This document shows, piece after piece, positions 10,494-22,785 of a stretch of DNA of 64,000 nt. A model generated the notes under the pieces. That model was not told the origin of the DNA. It saw nothing but the letters and a program-made list of their open reading frames with translations, and searched no databases. Within the stretch, counting starts at the first letter, position 1. Each line of letters begins with the position of its first letter. Made by a program: the position numbers and the translations under genes. Source of the stretch: Knufia peltigerae (Eukaryota; Ascomycota; Eurotiomycetes; Chaetothyriales; Trichomeriaceae); NCBI GenBank assembly GCA_030247855.1, contig JAPDRN010000002.1, positions 806,001 to 870,000 on the forward strand, read 5' to 3'.

Positions 10494-12384
10494 TCAGTCG
10501 AGTTCTCTATCCATTTTCTCTCGCCATCGAGGCCCGAATCGTTTCATCGCCCATATCACGGATGCGCTGGACAGTGTCCAGATTCCCAAAATAGTAAAAA
10601 GCCAGCCATTGCCAATGCCCGAGATGACGGGGGCACCAACGATTGCACCAACACACGACAGGATATTTCGGCAAAAATTGTTCAAGGCGACGCCCGAAGA
10701 TGATCGTCGTGGCATGAATTCCGTCAACATAGTGGTCGACATGGCAAAAATAAGCATGGAGCCAACGCCGTAGAAGAAGTTCGCAATCATCTGTACTCCA
10801 CGTGTCAGTCCCTGTACCTGCATATGACATTCGCTCCCAAGGGTGACTCACGGGAACGATCCAAAGCACCCCTTTCTCAGCCGTCCAGCCGTACCAGACC
10901 AAGGCAACAGGATAGAGCAGGGCACCAAGCCACGCGTTCTCTCGCATGCGATCCTCCGGATGAAAGATCAGTTTGCCTCTCTCGTCTATCCGGCGTGCCT
11001 TCAACGCCTCCCGTTTCATAATGGAGTCCATCCACCTACCGCCAAAGACGCTTGCAAGGATGTACCCAATTGAATTCGGAATGTAGAGCAACCCAATGAT
11101 AATGGTTGAGAATTGATAAGGCGGCCTCTCAAAGGTATACTGGACACTGATGTTCAACACGTAAAGCGAGCCGAAAGTAATGGCCGAATAGTAAACCGTC
11201 AGTAGAACCGGCATGAACCTGATGTACAAGATGACCTGAAGTGGGTCAACGAGCAACATTTTTAGCACTTTCAGGTACTTTTGGCTGCTTTGCTGGACAG
11301 CCTCGCGGGTCGATGTCCGGCTCAAGGGCGCCCCAGACCGATCACTCATAGACGAGGTAGTCTCATTTGCGGCTTCGTCAACGATATCCTTCGTTGCTCT
11401 GAGGGTTTCTGGGAGGCCGAAGAACAGCAAAACCCAGGCCAAAACTAGAGATTATGTCAGTCCTTTCTTGTCTGTTGTCACAATGCACTTCTACTTACCC
11501 CCGTAGATTACAAGCGCCCATTGAGTAGCTCTCCAATCCCAATGCTGCCCGAGGACACCGCCCACAATGGGTGCCGCCAAGGGACCGCAAAGAGGGCCCA
11601 GATAGAACGTGCCCATGGCTCGTCCCCTTTCTCTCGACTCCCAAATGTCGGCGATGGTTCCTGCACCTACGGCTTGGACAGAAGCAGCAGCTCCTCCGGA
11701 AAGCATGCGCATACCAACTAACATTCCTATCGACTGAGATTCGGCACTAATAACAGCAAAGAGAACGAAAAGCGCAAAAGAGACGATATAAACTGACCGC
11801 CGTCCAAATAACTCCGAGAACATCGACCACCAGAGCGGGAAAATGGCCATACTGAGCATGTACAGAGCGACGGATAAGTTAGTCGTGGTAGGCGTCGAAT
11901 GGAGATCTTTAGCAACGTCTTCAAGAGTTGCTAGTCGGACCAGTCAGCAGTGCAAGGGACACCTTACCAGAGGAACAAGCTTACGCAAAATGATAGAACT
12001 TCCGATGGGGGCAGCTGCGGCCGCAACTGCGACAATGAAAGTGATGAACCATTTCGTCGAATCCTTGTAGTCGAACGGCTGGGTGACTTCGGCGACAATG
12101 GCGAACCGCGAAAAAAGCCCCCGTCGTTTCGACCGAGGGACCTTGACGAGAGGACTTTTCGGGGTGATGGTCCTTTGTAAGACATCATCTGCGATTTCAA
12201 TATCCTGACTTTCTCCGACTGTTGATTGTTCGCTTGGAGCCGTTGAATGAGTCGTGTGTACCGACCTCACGTCGGACGGTACATCGTATTCCTTTCCAGC
12301 CTCTTTTCCATTATACTCCGGTGTGCCTGGATTGGCTGACGTCTGTAGCAAAGCTGAAATCTTCTCGGGGCTGTTGGCAGCCAT
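10494..12384 (-). CDS. MFS transporter, DHA1 drug/polyamine:H+ antiporter type
   Basis: Four exons, 11985-12384, 11499-11930, 10852-11444 and 10494-10790, give 573 residues. A hydrophilic cytosolic N-terminus of about 110 residues precedes 12 predicted membrane segments. The SELFGRRSVY stretch after TM2 matches the MFS motif A position, and GPLCGPLAAPIVGGVLG matches the motif C region typical of DHA1 antiporters. The middle loop between TM6 and TM7 is long and charged. For the last intron the acceptor before ATGATTGCG was chosen because it joins WIVP to MIANFFYGVGSMLIF as in relatives; an upstream AG would leave a 34-nt intron, too short. Expected at the plasma membrane, exporting xenobiotics or polyamines. 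The substrate cannot be read from sequence. Confidence 0.87.
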
Positions 12385-13738
12385 ATGTAGGTCTCAAAGT
12401 GCGCTCAAATGCAAAGGTAGGATCGCGGTGATTGCTATCGTTTGTCCGAGTCATCCCTCCTATATATGCTGGATTGAATGAGAGGGAAAGGCAAAGAGAG
12501 TGAGCACGGTTATATGGTAGTCATAGGCATGTTTCAGCGTTCATCAGTAGCCTCCAGTACAGCTGCACGTCTTCATGTGTGGTCAAAATTGAAGAAATAA
12601 AGGAAGACTGCAGTCGTAGGCCATTAAGGGCGTGTCGGCATGCGAGACATGCTGGCTACAGACAAGTAGCAGGCCATGTACGGAGTACATCCCCACCGTA
12701 TCTGGCGCAACAAACAGAGGACCAATGACGGAGGGAAAATGGCGGGGTCAAAGCACACATTTACCGAGTCGAAGTTCAAAAAGATTGAATCTGAAGAGAG
12801 GAAATCGTGCCGTCTTTGCCGCAAGCCTGGGGATCATTGGAGGAAGATGAGAGCGAGCGTCGGAGAGCCGCTGGTGTACGAAAGAACTCGACTCCAAGTA
12901 CGAATACGAGTATTTTCAATACTCCGGACCTCGGTCTGAATAGCATCGACCGTGGGTACCAGCATCTAGACTGCATATGCCTTTGACTCGTCCTCAACAG
13001 CAACTCGTTGAGTCGGTCCTCTGCTGATGGTGACGCGTCGGTCATAGGGCGCATGTTGTCCTCAATCGACACCAGATATCCGCAGGCGACAATGGCCGTG
13101 GAGTGAGGCTTTAATCTTGCTCTGCGTTGAAATCCGGGTTACAGTGCCGAAAGAGATAGGATATAGCCGCAGCCCTTTCATCGACCTTGTTACGAGTTAT
13201 TTCTTGCCAGCTGCGGCTTCAATGGGATTTGCTTGATATCGACAGCTGTTTAAACAATGCGTGTAACGCTGTTGACATGGTCATGATATTCCTGAAGGCA
13301 CCATATTCAGACCGATATGGTTGTCCTCTGGCAGTCAAAGTCGATCGGACCAATTACTGAATGTTTCACAAGATGCTTGTATTGCGGGGAAAGACCAGAG
13401 AGAACATCGTCGAAGCACCTTGTAAACTGACAACCCTAACGTCCAGCATATCACTAACCTTTTCCATTGTTTGAAGCGGCGCTGCTGTTTCCCAGGTCAA
13501 GTCGGCGCTGATCAAATATCATCTCATGAGTATTGCAGGCAACGGGGTTGTCACACACACGATTCTCGGTTGTCAAAGAGCTCGGAAAACTCGTCCAGTG
13601 CTACTCTTGGGTCCACTGACAAGAATTCATCCATTGCATTTTCAACACACACTCAGAATCCCAACTGATCCCCAGCTTCACACTCGGCACCAGCACCTGC
13701 AGACAACCGTACAACCCTGTGCGCAATCAACATCCACA
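12385..13738. other. intergenic, 1354 bp, divergent promoter region
   Basis: Lies between the divergently transcribed MFS exporter and the methyltransferase. Contains the perfect 15-bp palindrome ATGTACGGAGTACAT (12676-12690). No gene found. Confidence 0.55.
12676..12690. repeat. palindromic TACGGAGTA-type motif
   Basis: ATGTACGGAGTACAT: 6-bp inverted arms around GGA. One of about ten related intergenic motifs in the window. Confidence 0.7.
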
Positions 13739-14688
13739 ATGTCTCTACCGGTTGGCGGCCGTCGAGATGTCCCGCTCGAGGAAGCTCGAGCTGCACTTCA
13801 AACCCACTTCTCTACGTACCAAGGGGCCAAGTATGCGGAAGGCTGGGACCATCTCTGGTCAAAGGGCGACTTTCTACCATGGGACCGTGGAAATCCGTCT
13901 CCTGCGTTGACAGACACATTATCCAACCACACAGATGTGATTGGTCACGCAATGATCGAGGAGGACGGAAAGACGCGTCGGAAGCGTGCATTGGTACCTG
14001 GTTGCGGTCGGGGTGTTGATGTGTTGCTTCTGCAAAGCTTCGGTTATGACGCGATTGGCCTGGAGTACGCTACAAATGCCTTGAAGGCTTGCGAAGAATA
14101 CCTGAAAGATCATGAGAAGGACTACCCGCTCAAGGACGAAAAGGTGGGCAAGGGAAGTGCTCGGTTCGTTCAGGGTGACTTTTATGCCGATGAATGGCTC
14201 GAGAAGGTAGGACTGGACAAAGATACCAAGTTCGATTTGATCTATGACTATACTGTAAGTGGATTGGCATTTGGCTTGTTAAATTCGACGAAGTGGCAAC
14301 CAGGTATCAGCTGCTCACATCTAATTTCTAGTTCTTCTGCGCGATGCAACCACCCATGAGATCAGCTTGGGCCAAGAGGATGTCGCAACTTCTGCGTCCT
14401 GATCCTCAAGCTAATCTGGTTTGTTTGGAATTTCCCACCAACAAGCCTGCTCAAGCGGGCGGTCCTCCTTTTGCGTCTCCTCCAAAGGCGTACCTCGAGC
14501 ACTTGAGTCATCCAGGGGAGGAAGTCAAGTATGACGCAGAGGGCAACGTCATGATGAACCCATTGGCACCATCGAGTCCAGGAGGTCTTGAGCGAGTGGG
14601 CCACTGGCACCCTGCTGATACGCACCAAATAGGCAAAGACACGGAGGGTAACGTGCAAGATTGGATCTCGGTCTGGAGACATCGATGA
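13739..14688 (+). CDS. TPMT-family S-adenosylmethionine-dependent thiol methyltransferase
   Basis: Two exons (13739-14254, 14332-14688) encode 290 residues. The Rossmann methyltransferase core is visible: KYAEGWDHLW followed by LPWDRGNPSPAL (substrate-pocket entrance of TPMT-like enzymes), then RRKRALVPGCGRGVDVLLL (SAM-binding motif I) and GYDAIGLE (acidic end of beta-2). FDLIYDYT spans the intron to join FFCAMQPPMRSAWAKRM, as in plant and fungal thiol/halide methyltransferases. The ATG at 13739 follows a pyrimidine/A-rich leader. The family methylates thiols, thiocyanate or halides; which substrate applies here is not readable. Convergent with the OTU gene, the stops being 74 bp apart. Confidence 0.88.
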
Positions 14689-14762
14689 TAGGCAGAGGGG
14701 AGAGGCGTGTCCCAACATGTTAACAGTCGTTCCGATCTTCCAATGCCACACCTTTGACGATC

Positions 14763-15656
14763 CTAAGCTGCATCGGTCTTTTTGAGAGCGTTGTAATGTT
14801 CACCGAGGCCAAAACTGTGTTGATAGTATGCGAGCCACACGTCGGTTGAATCGTCCGTTTTGTCAGATCCTGAGCCGATCTTCTCAACGCGGCCATCGGC
14901 TCGCACCACGTTGATGTTGATGTTGTATGCTCGTGCAATTGCCTGTAACTCGAGTTCGCCTCCCCATTCAGCACTATCTCTTATCCGCGCCACGTACGAG
15001 TCGAGTGGTTCTTCCATAAACGCCGCAAAGTCGTCGGGGTGTGCCTTCATGAACTCTGCCGCCGCGTATCTTACGTTCTGGTAAGGTTCTTGTTTCGGCC
15101 CTGACTTTGCGATTTGGTCCGCCGGCATACTGTGCGCACACGCGGAGAAGAGACAATGTCCATCAGGACGGATCATAGTTTCCACCAGACCCCTGGCATC
15201 CATTTGTTTCTTCATTGCCGCCATTTCCTGTTCTCGTCGGTCAGGCATATTTTGCGCTTCTTCTGCGGCCGCAGCAGCTTGAGCCTCCTGCTCGGCCGCT
15301 CTTCGCGCCAGTCTTGCTTTTTGTCGGTTTGGTTTCTTTTGTCGTGACTGCCCAACAGAGGGAGAACTGTTGGCTATGTCTGAGATTGTCTCGGGTCCAT
15401 CAGACTCGGTCACAGTAGCGTCCTCTTTGACAGGCCCCTCGAGCGTCAGGTCGTCAACAGCCAACTCTAACTGCTCGTCTCTGGGTTCCAAAGCATCGAT
15501 CTCGGCCTGCTGGTTTTCGGCCAACTCTCTCTCCAATCGTTCACATTCGTCATTGACTCCTTTCCTCGTTTTCTTGGTAGCATTTTTCTTCTTCTGAGTG
15601 ATTCTAGCTTGCAGATCCCGTTTTTCTTTACGGTGTTTTGTCAAGAGCTCTTCCAT
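14763..15656 (-). CDS. OTU-domain cysteine protease (OTUD6-like deubiquitinase)
   Basis: Intronless, 297 residues. Residues 1-150 are highly charged and probably coiled coil; the OTU domain begins near residue 155. The catalytic signature DGHCLF gives Asp165 and Cys168, and the C-terminal GEHYNAL supplies the catalytic His287. Architecture and length match eukaryotic OTUD6/OTU2, which remove ubiquitin and have been tied to translation and ribosome regulation. The ATG at 15656 is taken as the start; codons upstream in frame begin only with GTG. Divergent from the MAP kinase across about 1 kb. Confidence 0.92.
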   Translation of the reverse strand: MEELLTKHRKEKRDLQARITQKKKNATKKTRKGVNDECERLERELAENQQAEIDALEPRDEQLELAVDDLTLEGPVKEDATVTESDGPETISDIANSSPSVGQSRQKKPNRQKARLARRAAEQEAQAAAAAEEAQNMPDRREQEMAAMKKQMDARGLVETMIRPDGHCLFSACAHSMPADQIAKSGPKQEPYQNVRYAAAEFMKAHPDDFAAFMEEPLDSYVARIRDSAEWGGELELQAIARAYNININVVRADGRVEKIGSGSDKTDDSTDVWLAYYQHSFGLGEHYNALKKTDAA

Positions 15657-16669
15657 GATGTCGACAATGTGGGTTGCGCAAGGCACTTTGTCGTTTTAAT
15701 ATGGCACTAGGAATGTGGCCTGGTGGATATCAATCTACAGTTACTGGTTTCACACCAACCTCAAAACCGGCCCTCTTAGACGGGCCTACATCAACATGCA
15801 TGCATCCAGATTGGTCATCAGTAGCCAGGTTGCGGAGCGCCCGCTGCAAGAATGAGGTTCCGCGAGTGAAACAATTGACTGAGATTTGCGTAGAAATTCC
15901 ACTCTGGCATCGATCAGTCAATCGATCAAGCCATCAAACGAGCCATCAATCAATCAAGAAAGTGTCTTCAGTTGCTAATAATAAAATCTCCCTCAGTAGC
16001 TTCTTCGCTCATGGGTGCTTTGGAGGGCGCTGCACACGTCACCACACGTGCGCTCCGGGCCTTTGGTTGCTTGGCGACATGGGGATTTATCATTGGCTTA
16101 TCGTCTGTTCCCCCTCATTCTGGCTACGGCGGAGTCTTTGGACCTTTGGTCTCTGAGGTCACCGTACGGATACTCCGTACTCTTTCCTCTGCTTCAGCCT
16201 TTGTATCGTGTTTCTCCTGCCCCTCCTGTTCTGCTAAACACCTTGCGCACCCACCACAAGCGCCAGGAAATCACCGGAGGCGGTTATTGAAACCCCTTTG
16301 GAAATCACACAATATATCCCACACATCGCAGTTCTTGTATTCATCTCCAGTCTACGCATTATCCTCTATTTGGGACCTTACTGGCCACGTCTTACATCCC
16401 GTCTTTTCCCTGTGTCTCCAAGTGGCCCCCACCTCCGACCTGCGATTGTTCGCTCGCCGTAACACAGGTTGTATTCAGCGTCAGCACCAGCCCAACCCTA
16501 TTCCTCAGCCGCACACACTTCAAGATTCGACAACCGTCAGGAAATTACTCCGTCTTTGTCACATATCAATCCGGCCGGGTCCTCTCGTGCTCCCAGACCT
16601 GACCTTCTCCCAAATCTCTCCCTTTCATCCCATCGCGACCCTTTCGCGCAAAGCCATTCATCAGCAATC
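15657..16669. other. intergenic, 1013 bp, divergent promoter of OTU gene and MAP kinase
   Basis: Contains a perfect inverted repeat GTACGGATACTCCGTAC (16164-16180) and a C/T-rich leader before the kinase ATG. Frames here are low-complexity leader sequence. Confidence 0.55.
16164..16180. repeat. inverted repeat of the TACGGAGTA class
   Basis: 7-bp arms GTACGGA / TCCGTAC separated by TAC, intergenic. Confidence 0.7.
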
Positions 16670-18120
16670 ATGGGGGATTTATCTGGGCGCAAAGTGTTCA
16701 AGGTCTTCAACCAAGACTTCATTGTCGATGAGAGGTACACTGTAACAAAAGAGTTGGGCCAAGGAGCTTATGGTATTGTCTGGTAAGCCGGTCGTGGTAT
16801 ACTTCACAATACTTCTAGCTGACAAGGGTGAAGCGCTGCGACCAACTCTCAAACTGGCGAGGGGGTTGCCATCAAGAAGGTCACAAACGTCTTCAGCAAA
16901 AAGATTCTTGCAAAGAGAGCTCTTCGTGAGATCAAGCTCCTTCAACATTTCCGGGGTCATAGAAATGTCAGTTGCGGTAGCCTCCAGTGATGACCCCCAG
17001 GCTAAACTATTGCAGATCACCTGTCTGTATGACATGGACATCCCCCGCCCAGACAACTTCAACGAGACTTATCTCTATGAGGGTATGTCCATACGCTTCA
17101 GGCACAAGCATCATGTTAACAAGGAACAGAACTCATGGAATGCGACTTGGCTGCCATCATCCGCTCTGGCCAGCCGCTGACAGACGCGCATTTCCAATCA
17201 TTCATCTACCAGATTCTTTGTGGTCTCAAATACATTCACTCTGCCAATGTCCTGCACAGAGATCTCAAACCAGGCAATCTGCTCGTTAACGCCGACTGCG
17301 AGCTCAAGATCTGCGATTTTGGTCTGGCAAGAGGATTCTCACAAGACCCAGAGGAGAACGCTGGTTACATGACTGAGTATGTCGCGACCAGGTGGTACCG
17401 GGCCCCTGAGATTATGTTGAGCTTCCAGAGCTACACTAAAGCCAGTAAGTCATGCGCGTCTACAGGTCGTCTGAGTCCGATCTAACTCCTCATGTAGTCG
17501 ATGTGTGGTCAGTGGGATGTATCTTGGCCGAGCTGTTGGGTGGACGTCCGTTCTTCAAAGGTCGTGACTATGTCGATCAGTTGAATCAAATCCTCCACTA
17601 TCTGGGTACACCTAGTGAGGAGACACTCTCAAGGATAGGATCCCCGCGTGCTCAGGAATACGTCCGGAACTTGCCATTCATGCCCAAGATCCCTTTTCAA
17701 AGACTCTTCCCACAGGCCAACCCTGACGCCCTCGACCTGTTGGACCGGATGCTGGCATTCGATCCGTCGTCGCGTATCTCGGTCGAGGACGCTCTCGAGC
17801 ACAAATACTTGCACATCTGGCATGACGCATCAGATGAACCGGCCTGCCCGAAGACATTTGATTTCTCATTCGAAGTGGTCGAAGATGTGCAGGAGATGCG
17901 GAAGATGATTCTTGACGAGGTCATGAGATTCCGCCACCACGTCCGCCACCAACCAACCCAGACACCCACCAGTGCCAATATGAACGTGCCAATCCCGGAG
18001 AACCCAGGCCAATGGGCGAAGGGTGCTGAAGATCCAAGACCACAGGAGGCCGGTTCCTTTGTTGGTAATGACCTTGAACACGAATTGCAAGCGGGTTCGG
18101 ACAGTGTAATGAGACGATAG
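16670..18120 (+). CDS. SLT2: cell-wall-integrity MAP kinase (Slt2/Mpk1/MpkA type)
   Basis: Five exons, 16670-16782, 16834-16966, 17016-17082, 17130-17444 and 17498-18120, encode 416 residues. The kinase domain has the Gly-loop GQGAYGIV, the ATP-anchoring Lys in VAIKK (Lys52), HRDLKPGN with catalytic Asp149, the DFG motif, and the activation loop Met-Thr-Glu-Tyr with Thr186 and Tyr188. The TEY loop, the N-terminal GRKVFKVFNQDF and the length identify the Slt2/MpkA class rather than Hog1 (TGY) or Fus3/Kss1. It is phosphorylated by the MAPKK Mkk1/2 and drives cell-wall repair transcription. The second intron uses a GTCAGT donor. A chitin synthase and Opy2, both tied to wall or stress signalling, are about 25-30 kb downstream; this spacing alone is not evidence of a cluster. 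Convergent with HAS1. Confidence 0.96.
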
Positions 18121-18500
18121 ACTATGGGCACAACTCTCTTTTCTTTTGTAAGCTTGAAGCTTTTCGATTTGGGTCAAAGAAAGCCAGCTAGCGATGTGTT
18201 GTTGAGCAAAAAGAACTACAAATTCTTGGATTATCACAAAATATAACGAAGAGCTTGTTCGAGATTTCTTCTTTCCTGTATCTGCATACGATCAAAATCA
18301 AGCCCGTTCCTTGGTAAGTAGCAGCATGAAGAAGCATAATAAGATACCTAGCGATTTGAACTGACGTTGAAACATTTCATGAATGAACCTGACATGCCAT
18401 GCGAGAGCTTTTTAGAACCGGCCGCTACAGGGAACGCCCATTACTCAATCTGCACAATGACCCAATCCGTGCCTCGTTGCAAGTTCACCAACCAACTAAA
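18121..18500. other. intergenic, 380 bp between convergent genes
   Basis: 3' flanks of the MAP kinase and the helicase; AT-rich, no gene seen. Confidence 0.6.
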
Positions 18501-20490
18501 TCAATCACCGCCGTTTCTCCTCTTGAATTTCAGACCGTGGCCGTTCTGCCTGGGTTGGCTCCCGAACGATCTCCGGCCAGCGTGCTTCTTGTCCCTCTGC
18601 ATGCTCGAGCCGAGCTGGATGTCCACCCTGGGCGGTGTGGCGAACCCAAAGCTCTTGGCCACCTTGACCAGGTCGAGCTTGTTGACGTCAAAGACGGACC
18701 GCAGACTATGCGACGCATAAGCCTGGAGGTATGACCTGTAGCCGTCTTTTGCGGACTAGAAAGCGAAAAGAGAAAGGTTAGTCGCCGAGTTGGCAAAATT
18801 TGAGCGCGTCAAAAGTACAAAGGAAAAGGGGGAGTGGAAGCGATATGAATGTGCATGTGTGGGCTCGACGACTTACCTTGTTCAGATAATAGTTTTGGGT
18901 GATCAACTTTTCCAATTGACTTTGAATGTTCAACAATTTTTTCGCGGGGAAATCGAATTCGACGACGGGGACCCTCGCCTCTTTCAGGTGGCTGAGGAAC
19001 CCAACCTCGCTGGGCTGCAGGAACATGAGACTGCGACCCTTGCCGTTTGAGCCTCGTGCTGTCCGTCCCACACGGTGAATGTAATCTCTCGGATCGTCGG
19101 GTGGGTCGAATTGCACGATCCAGTCAACCGAAGGGATGTCGAGACCTCTTGCGGCGACGTCGGTGCACACCATCGTGCCGACCTTTGCGTTGCAGAACTC
19201 GAAGAAGGTGTTGCTACGTTTCTGCTGTTTCAAGTTTCCGTGGAGTTCGAGAACGGGCAAGTCGATGTAGTTGAACAGTTCGGAATAGTACTTGACGCAG
19301 TTGCAGCTAGACATGAAGACAATGACCTTTTTCTTCAAGTTGCGTTTCAGAAAGCTGAAAAGCAACAAGAACCGTTTGTCGCTGTCGCAGATCACGTAGC
19401 CCTGCTCGAGACCCTCGACGGTGCTGTGTTCCTTCGTATGGTCGACGTTGATGTACAACGGGCCCGGACGCAGAGAGATACGTGCGAGGTCCTCGACTTT
19501 GGTTGTCTGTGTCGCGGAGAACAGCATCGTCTGTCTGTTTTCCTTGGGCAAAATCTTGACGATCTGGCGCATTTCATCTTCGAACCCGACTTCCAAGATA
19601 CGATCTGCCTCATCGATGACGAGCGCTTTCAGATTCTTGTACACGAAGCCCTTTGTGGTCTGCAAATGATCTAGAAGACGTCCGGGGGTCGCGATAAGGA
19701 GGTTGACACCCTTGGTCAATTTGTCTGCTTCAGCGGGCTTATTGGCTCCACCAATCACGATGCCAAAGGTCTGAGTGTGATGGGCCATGAGTTCTCGTGC
19801 GACGCCGAATATCTGGAGGGCCAATTCGCGGGTGGGACTGACGACAATGACACCGGTGCCGTTGCGAGGCTTGAAACGAAGAGCGTGTAGCATCTCGATT
19901 GCGGGAATGAGGAAAGCCAATGTTTTTCCTGAACCAGTTTTGGCGGCACCCAGAACATCACGACCGGCGAGCAAAGGCGGGATGCCCCGTCGTTGGATTT
20001 CAGTCATATTGGTGAAATTCATGTCAGCCAAGGCTTCCATGGTGCGCTCGGACAGAGAGAGGTCGCTGAACTGTTGCGGCGTGACATCTGTACCAGGGAG
20101 GGAGGGGACTGTGTCGGTTGGGAGATCTGATTCTGCAGAAGTGATTTCGGCGTTTCCGTTGATGGTGTTAACTGTTTCTTCGAGTTCAGAACCAGCATTG
20201 TCGTCGTCGCTTGGGGCGGCGTCGTTCTCTCCTTCTGTGCCATTGGGGCCACTTGCTGACACCGGCACTTCTTGTCCTAACGGCTCTTCCTCAATATCAT
20301 CATCTGACTCATCATCGCTGGTGTGTGATGTCTTCCTTCTCTTTTTGCTCTTTTCTCTGGATTGGTCTGTAGGAGGATGGGATTTTTTCAGGGCTGTTGA
20401 TGGCGCTGTGGCTGCAGACTCTGCCGACGCAGTTGCCAATTTCGCGTGCTTCCTCTTGCGCTTCTTCGACTTATCTCCGTGGAGATCCAT
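18501..20490 (-). CDS. HAS1: DEAD-box ATP-dependent RNA helicase Has1 (ribosome biogenesis)
   Basis: Two exons (18877-20490, 18501-18755) give 622 residues. An acidic/basic low-complexity N-terminus of about 135 residues precedes the helicase core. Motifs seen: FSDLSLSERTMEAL with the Q-motif region, Walker A AKTGSGKT (183-190), PTREL (219-223), TPGR (268-271), DEAD (293-296), SAT (325-327), VCTDVAARGLDIP and HRVGRTAR. After the intron the tail SAKDGYRSYLQAYASHSLR is the conserved DUF4217-type Has1 C-terminus. Has1 acts in the nucleolus on both ribosomal subunits, including U14 release. The ATG at 20490 is preferred over an in-frame upstream ATG at 20565 because conservation-like charged sequence begins there. 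Confidence 0.95.
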
Positions 20491-21136
20491 TGCTGCTGCT
20501 GTGAGAGTGAGATGGGTAGTGGTGGTGGGTAGTTGGCGAGGTCGATGTCTGTGTATGGTTTGCAACTTTTTTTCTGCACTTCGGCCTTATGCGGTGATAA
20601 CAGATGGGCGGCTAACCTCATTTGTACCTAGCCTCTCCCCAACTATTAAGGGCAACTCAGCCGAGGCATATGGATCTCGACCCTCATCATTCAATCCGAG
20701 ATACGGCGTTCATCTGTGGTATATCGAAGCGGGCCGCGCACCGTGGAAACCTAACGGATAAGGCACTGACCAACACAGAACAGCACTGATAGAGTATGCA
20801 TATGCATATAACAAAGTCTGTTCAATCCATAAAGTACGGCCACTAACTGCTCACAACACCTCTTTCTCCAATCAAATTTACGGTAATACCCAACGAACGA
20901 CAAATACTTTAATCAAACCCGGGTTACCGTACACACTCTGACTTTGGACACCTCTCTTACGAAGACGTGGTGGTGTGAGCACTACCCAAGTAAGACCCTC
21001 TCTTTCTGTCTATCACTGAGCCTTTTCATCCTACGACCGAGCCTTCAAAAGGCCGATTATCTCCTTCGTATCTATATTATTCACAACCCAACCCTGTCAC
21101 CAAAAGTCAGAGAACTCACAAGTTCAATCCCACATC
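20491..21136. other. intergenic, 646 bp, divergent promoter
   Basis: Between HAS1 and the dienelactone-hydrolase-like gene. Contains a CCCGGGTTACC stretch near 20919 and a pyrimidine-rich leader. No gene. Confidence 0.55.
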
Positions 21137-22662
21137 ATGGCTGGACCAGCAGAAATGGAGCCGCCAGTGACACTACCCACCGCCGAACTCAGTAAAGTCG
21201 GCGAACACATCTCGCTCTTACCACCGCTCTCACGACGAGGCAAGGGTCCAGGTCTAATTCTCGTTCTTCCTCAAAACACCCCAGCTTATCCTGAAGGCGG
21301 CACCGTCTGCGTCAACCAAACACCTCCGCCTCTCCTCAAGTGGGCGGAGGAAGGGTTTGCGGTGGTCGAGGTTCGCGAACCGGCATTCAAGTCTGCATCT
21401 GGCGCTCAGGAGGCCATCGCGAAGGCCGTGGCCGCTCTAGAACGATGTGACAAGTGCAACGAGAACGACGGTATCGGTCTTATCGGTAAGGTCAATCAGC
21501 TCCCCTTCCTTGTACAAGTTCAATTGTAGATGGCCTCGCCCCACGATGTACGCTCACATGTGTTTGTGCACAACAGTCTACGGCGAGGGTCTCTGGACCA
21601 AATACATGGCCGAGATCACATTCGACTCTAAAGTCAAAGCAGCCGTCATCTTCGGCACCACGTCCGAACACAAATCCTTCTCATCGACCTTGCCAATTCT
21701 GTGCCATCTCTCTGGCTCCGCCACACCACCACCGAAAAGCAGCCCAGGTTTCAAAATCTATACGTACCCGACTTCCCGAGCGTCCAACTTTGCTCTCCCC
21801 TCACAAGCCGACTTCAACGGCGCCGACGAATCCGTCGCGCATACTCGCAATCTGACGCATCTGAAAAAGTTCATTCAAGGCGCTGAATTCGACCTAGAAG
21901 CCATCTGGGATGAACACACTTACTACGAATTCGCCGACCGCTCGGCAGCAAAGACGATGGGGACCATGGTTCAAGAGCCATATGTCAATCATATCCCGAC
22001 GGTGAGACTAGCTGTCCTCTGCTACCCTGGCTTTGTTCTCTTAACCAACAAGTACCTTCTTATCATTCTGCTCTGTTTTTTTAGCTGACTTGATTCCTTG
22101 CTTTCGTGGTATGTAGATGACGGGTGAGATCGGTCGCGAGAAGCTGACGTGGTTTTACCAATACAACTTCATCCACAACAACCCCGACGACACGGAGCTA
22201 CAACTCGTGAGCAGGACACTGGGCATCGATCGTGTCGTGGACGAATTCATTTTCAAATTTACGCACGATCGGGTGATTGATTGGATGTAAGTTTGTTCTT
22301 GTTCCGAACATGAAAAGTGAAAGTCTAAAAACTCATGCTTGCCTTGAAGGATCCCAGGCATTCCCCCGACGGGAAAGCGGGTCGAAATCCCTTTCACCGC
22401 CGTAGTCTGTATACGAGGTGACCGTCTCTACCACGAACACATCTCTTGGGACCAAGCGTCTGTCCTCATACAACTGGGTCTCATGCCTGAATATCTACCA
22501 TACCCATACGTCTTGCCGGACGGGAAGACACCAACACCAGGTAAGAAGCTCGAGTATCAGGTCCCTGCTGCCGGAATCGAGATATCAAAAAAGATGGTCG
22601 ATAAGAGCAGTGTCCCGTCGAATGAAATGTTTGAATATAAGATCCGCGAAGTAGATGCGTGA
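21137..22662 (+). CDS. dienelactone hydrolase-like / NTF2-SnoaL two-domain protein
   Basis: Four exons, 21137-21485, 21577-22001, 22117-22286 and 22350-22662, encode 418 residues. The N-terminal half resembles fungal carboxymethylenebutenolidase-like alpha/beta hydrolases (GPGLILVLPQNTPAYPEGG; later TSEHKSFSS and FKIYTYPTSRASNFALP with a candidate late catalytic region). The C-terminal half (EKLTWFYQYNFIHNNPDD to the end) looks like an NTF2/SnoaL fold, a pairing found in this fungal subfamily. At the nucleophile elbow, where active DLHs have G-x-C-x-G, the sequence reads IVYGEGLW, with Gly in place of Cys/Ser. The protein may therefore be non-hydrolytic or use another chemistry. Substrate unknown. 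Its stop is 123 bp from that of the convergent regulator. Confidence 0.78.
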
Positions 22663-22785
22663 TCCTCCCAAGCTCAAACAATATATATACTTTTTATACG
22701 TCCCATTTCCAGCTTCGCTTTGCATGAATTCCCATTCATCACTTCATTACATGTGCACCTCATGTCCCCATCAACCCCGGCGTCG

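Noticed and set aside
10791..10851. Alternative 34-nt intron in the DHA1 exporter using an upstream AG
   Set aside because: Too short for a fungal intron and would insert nine residues into a conserved membrane segment.
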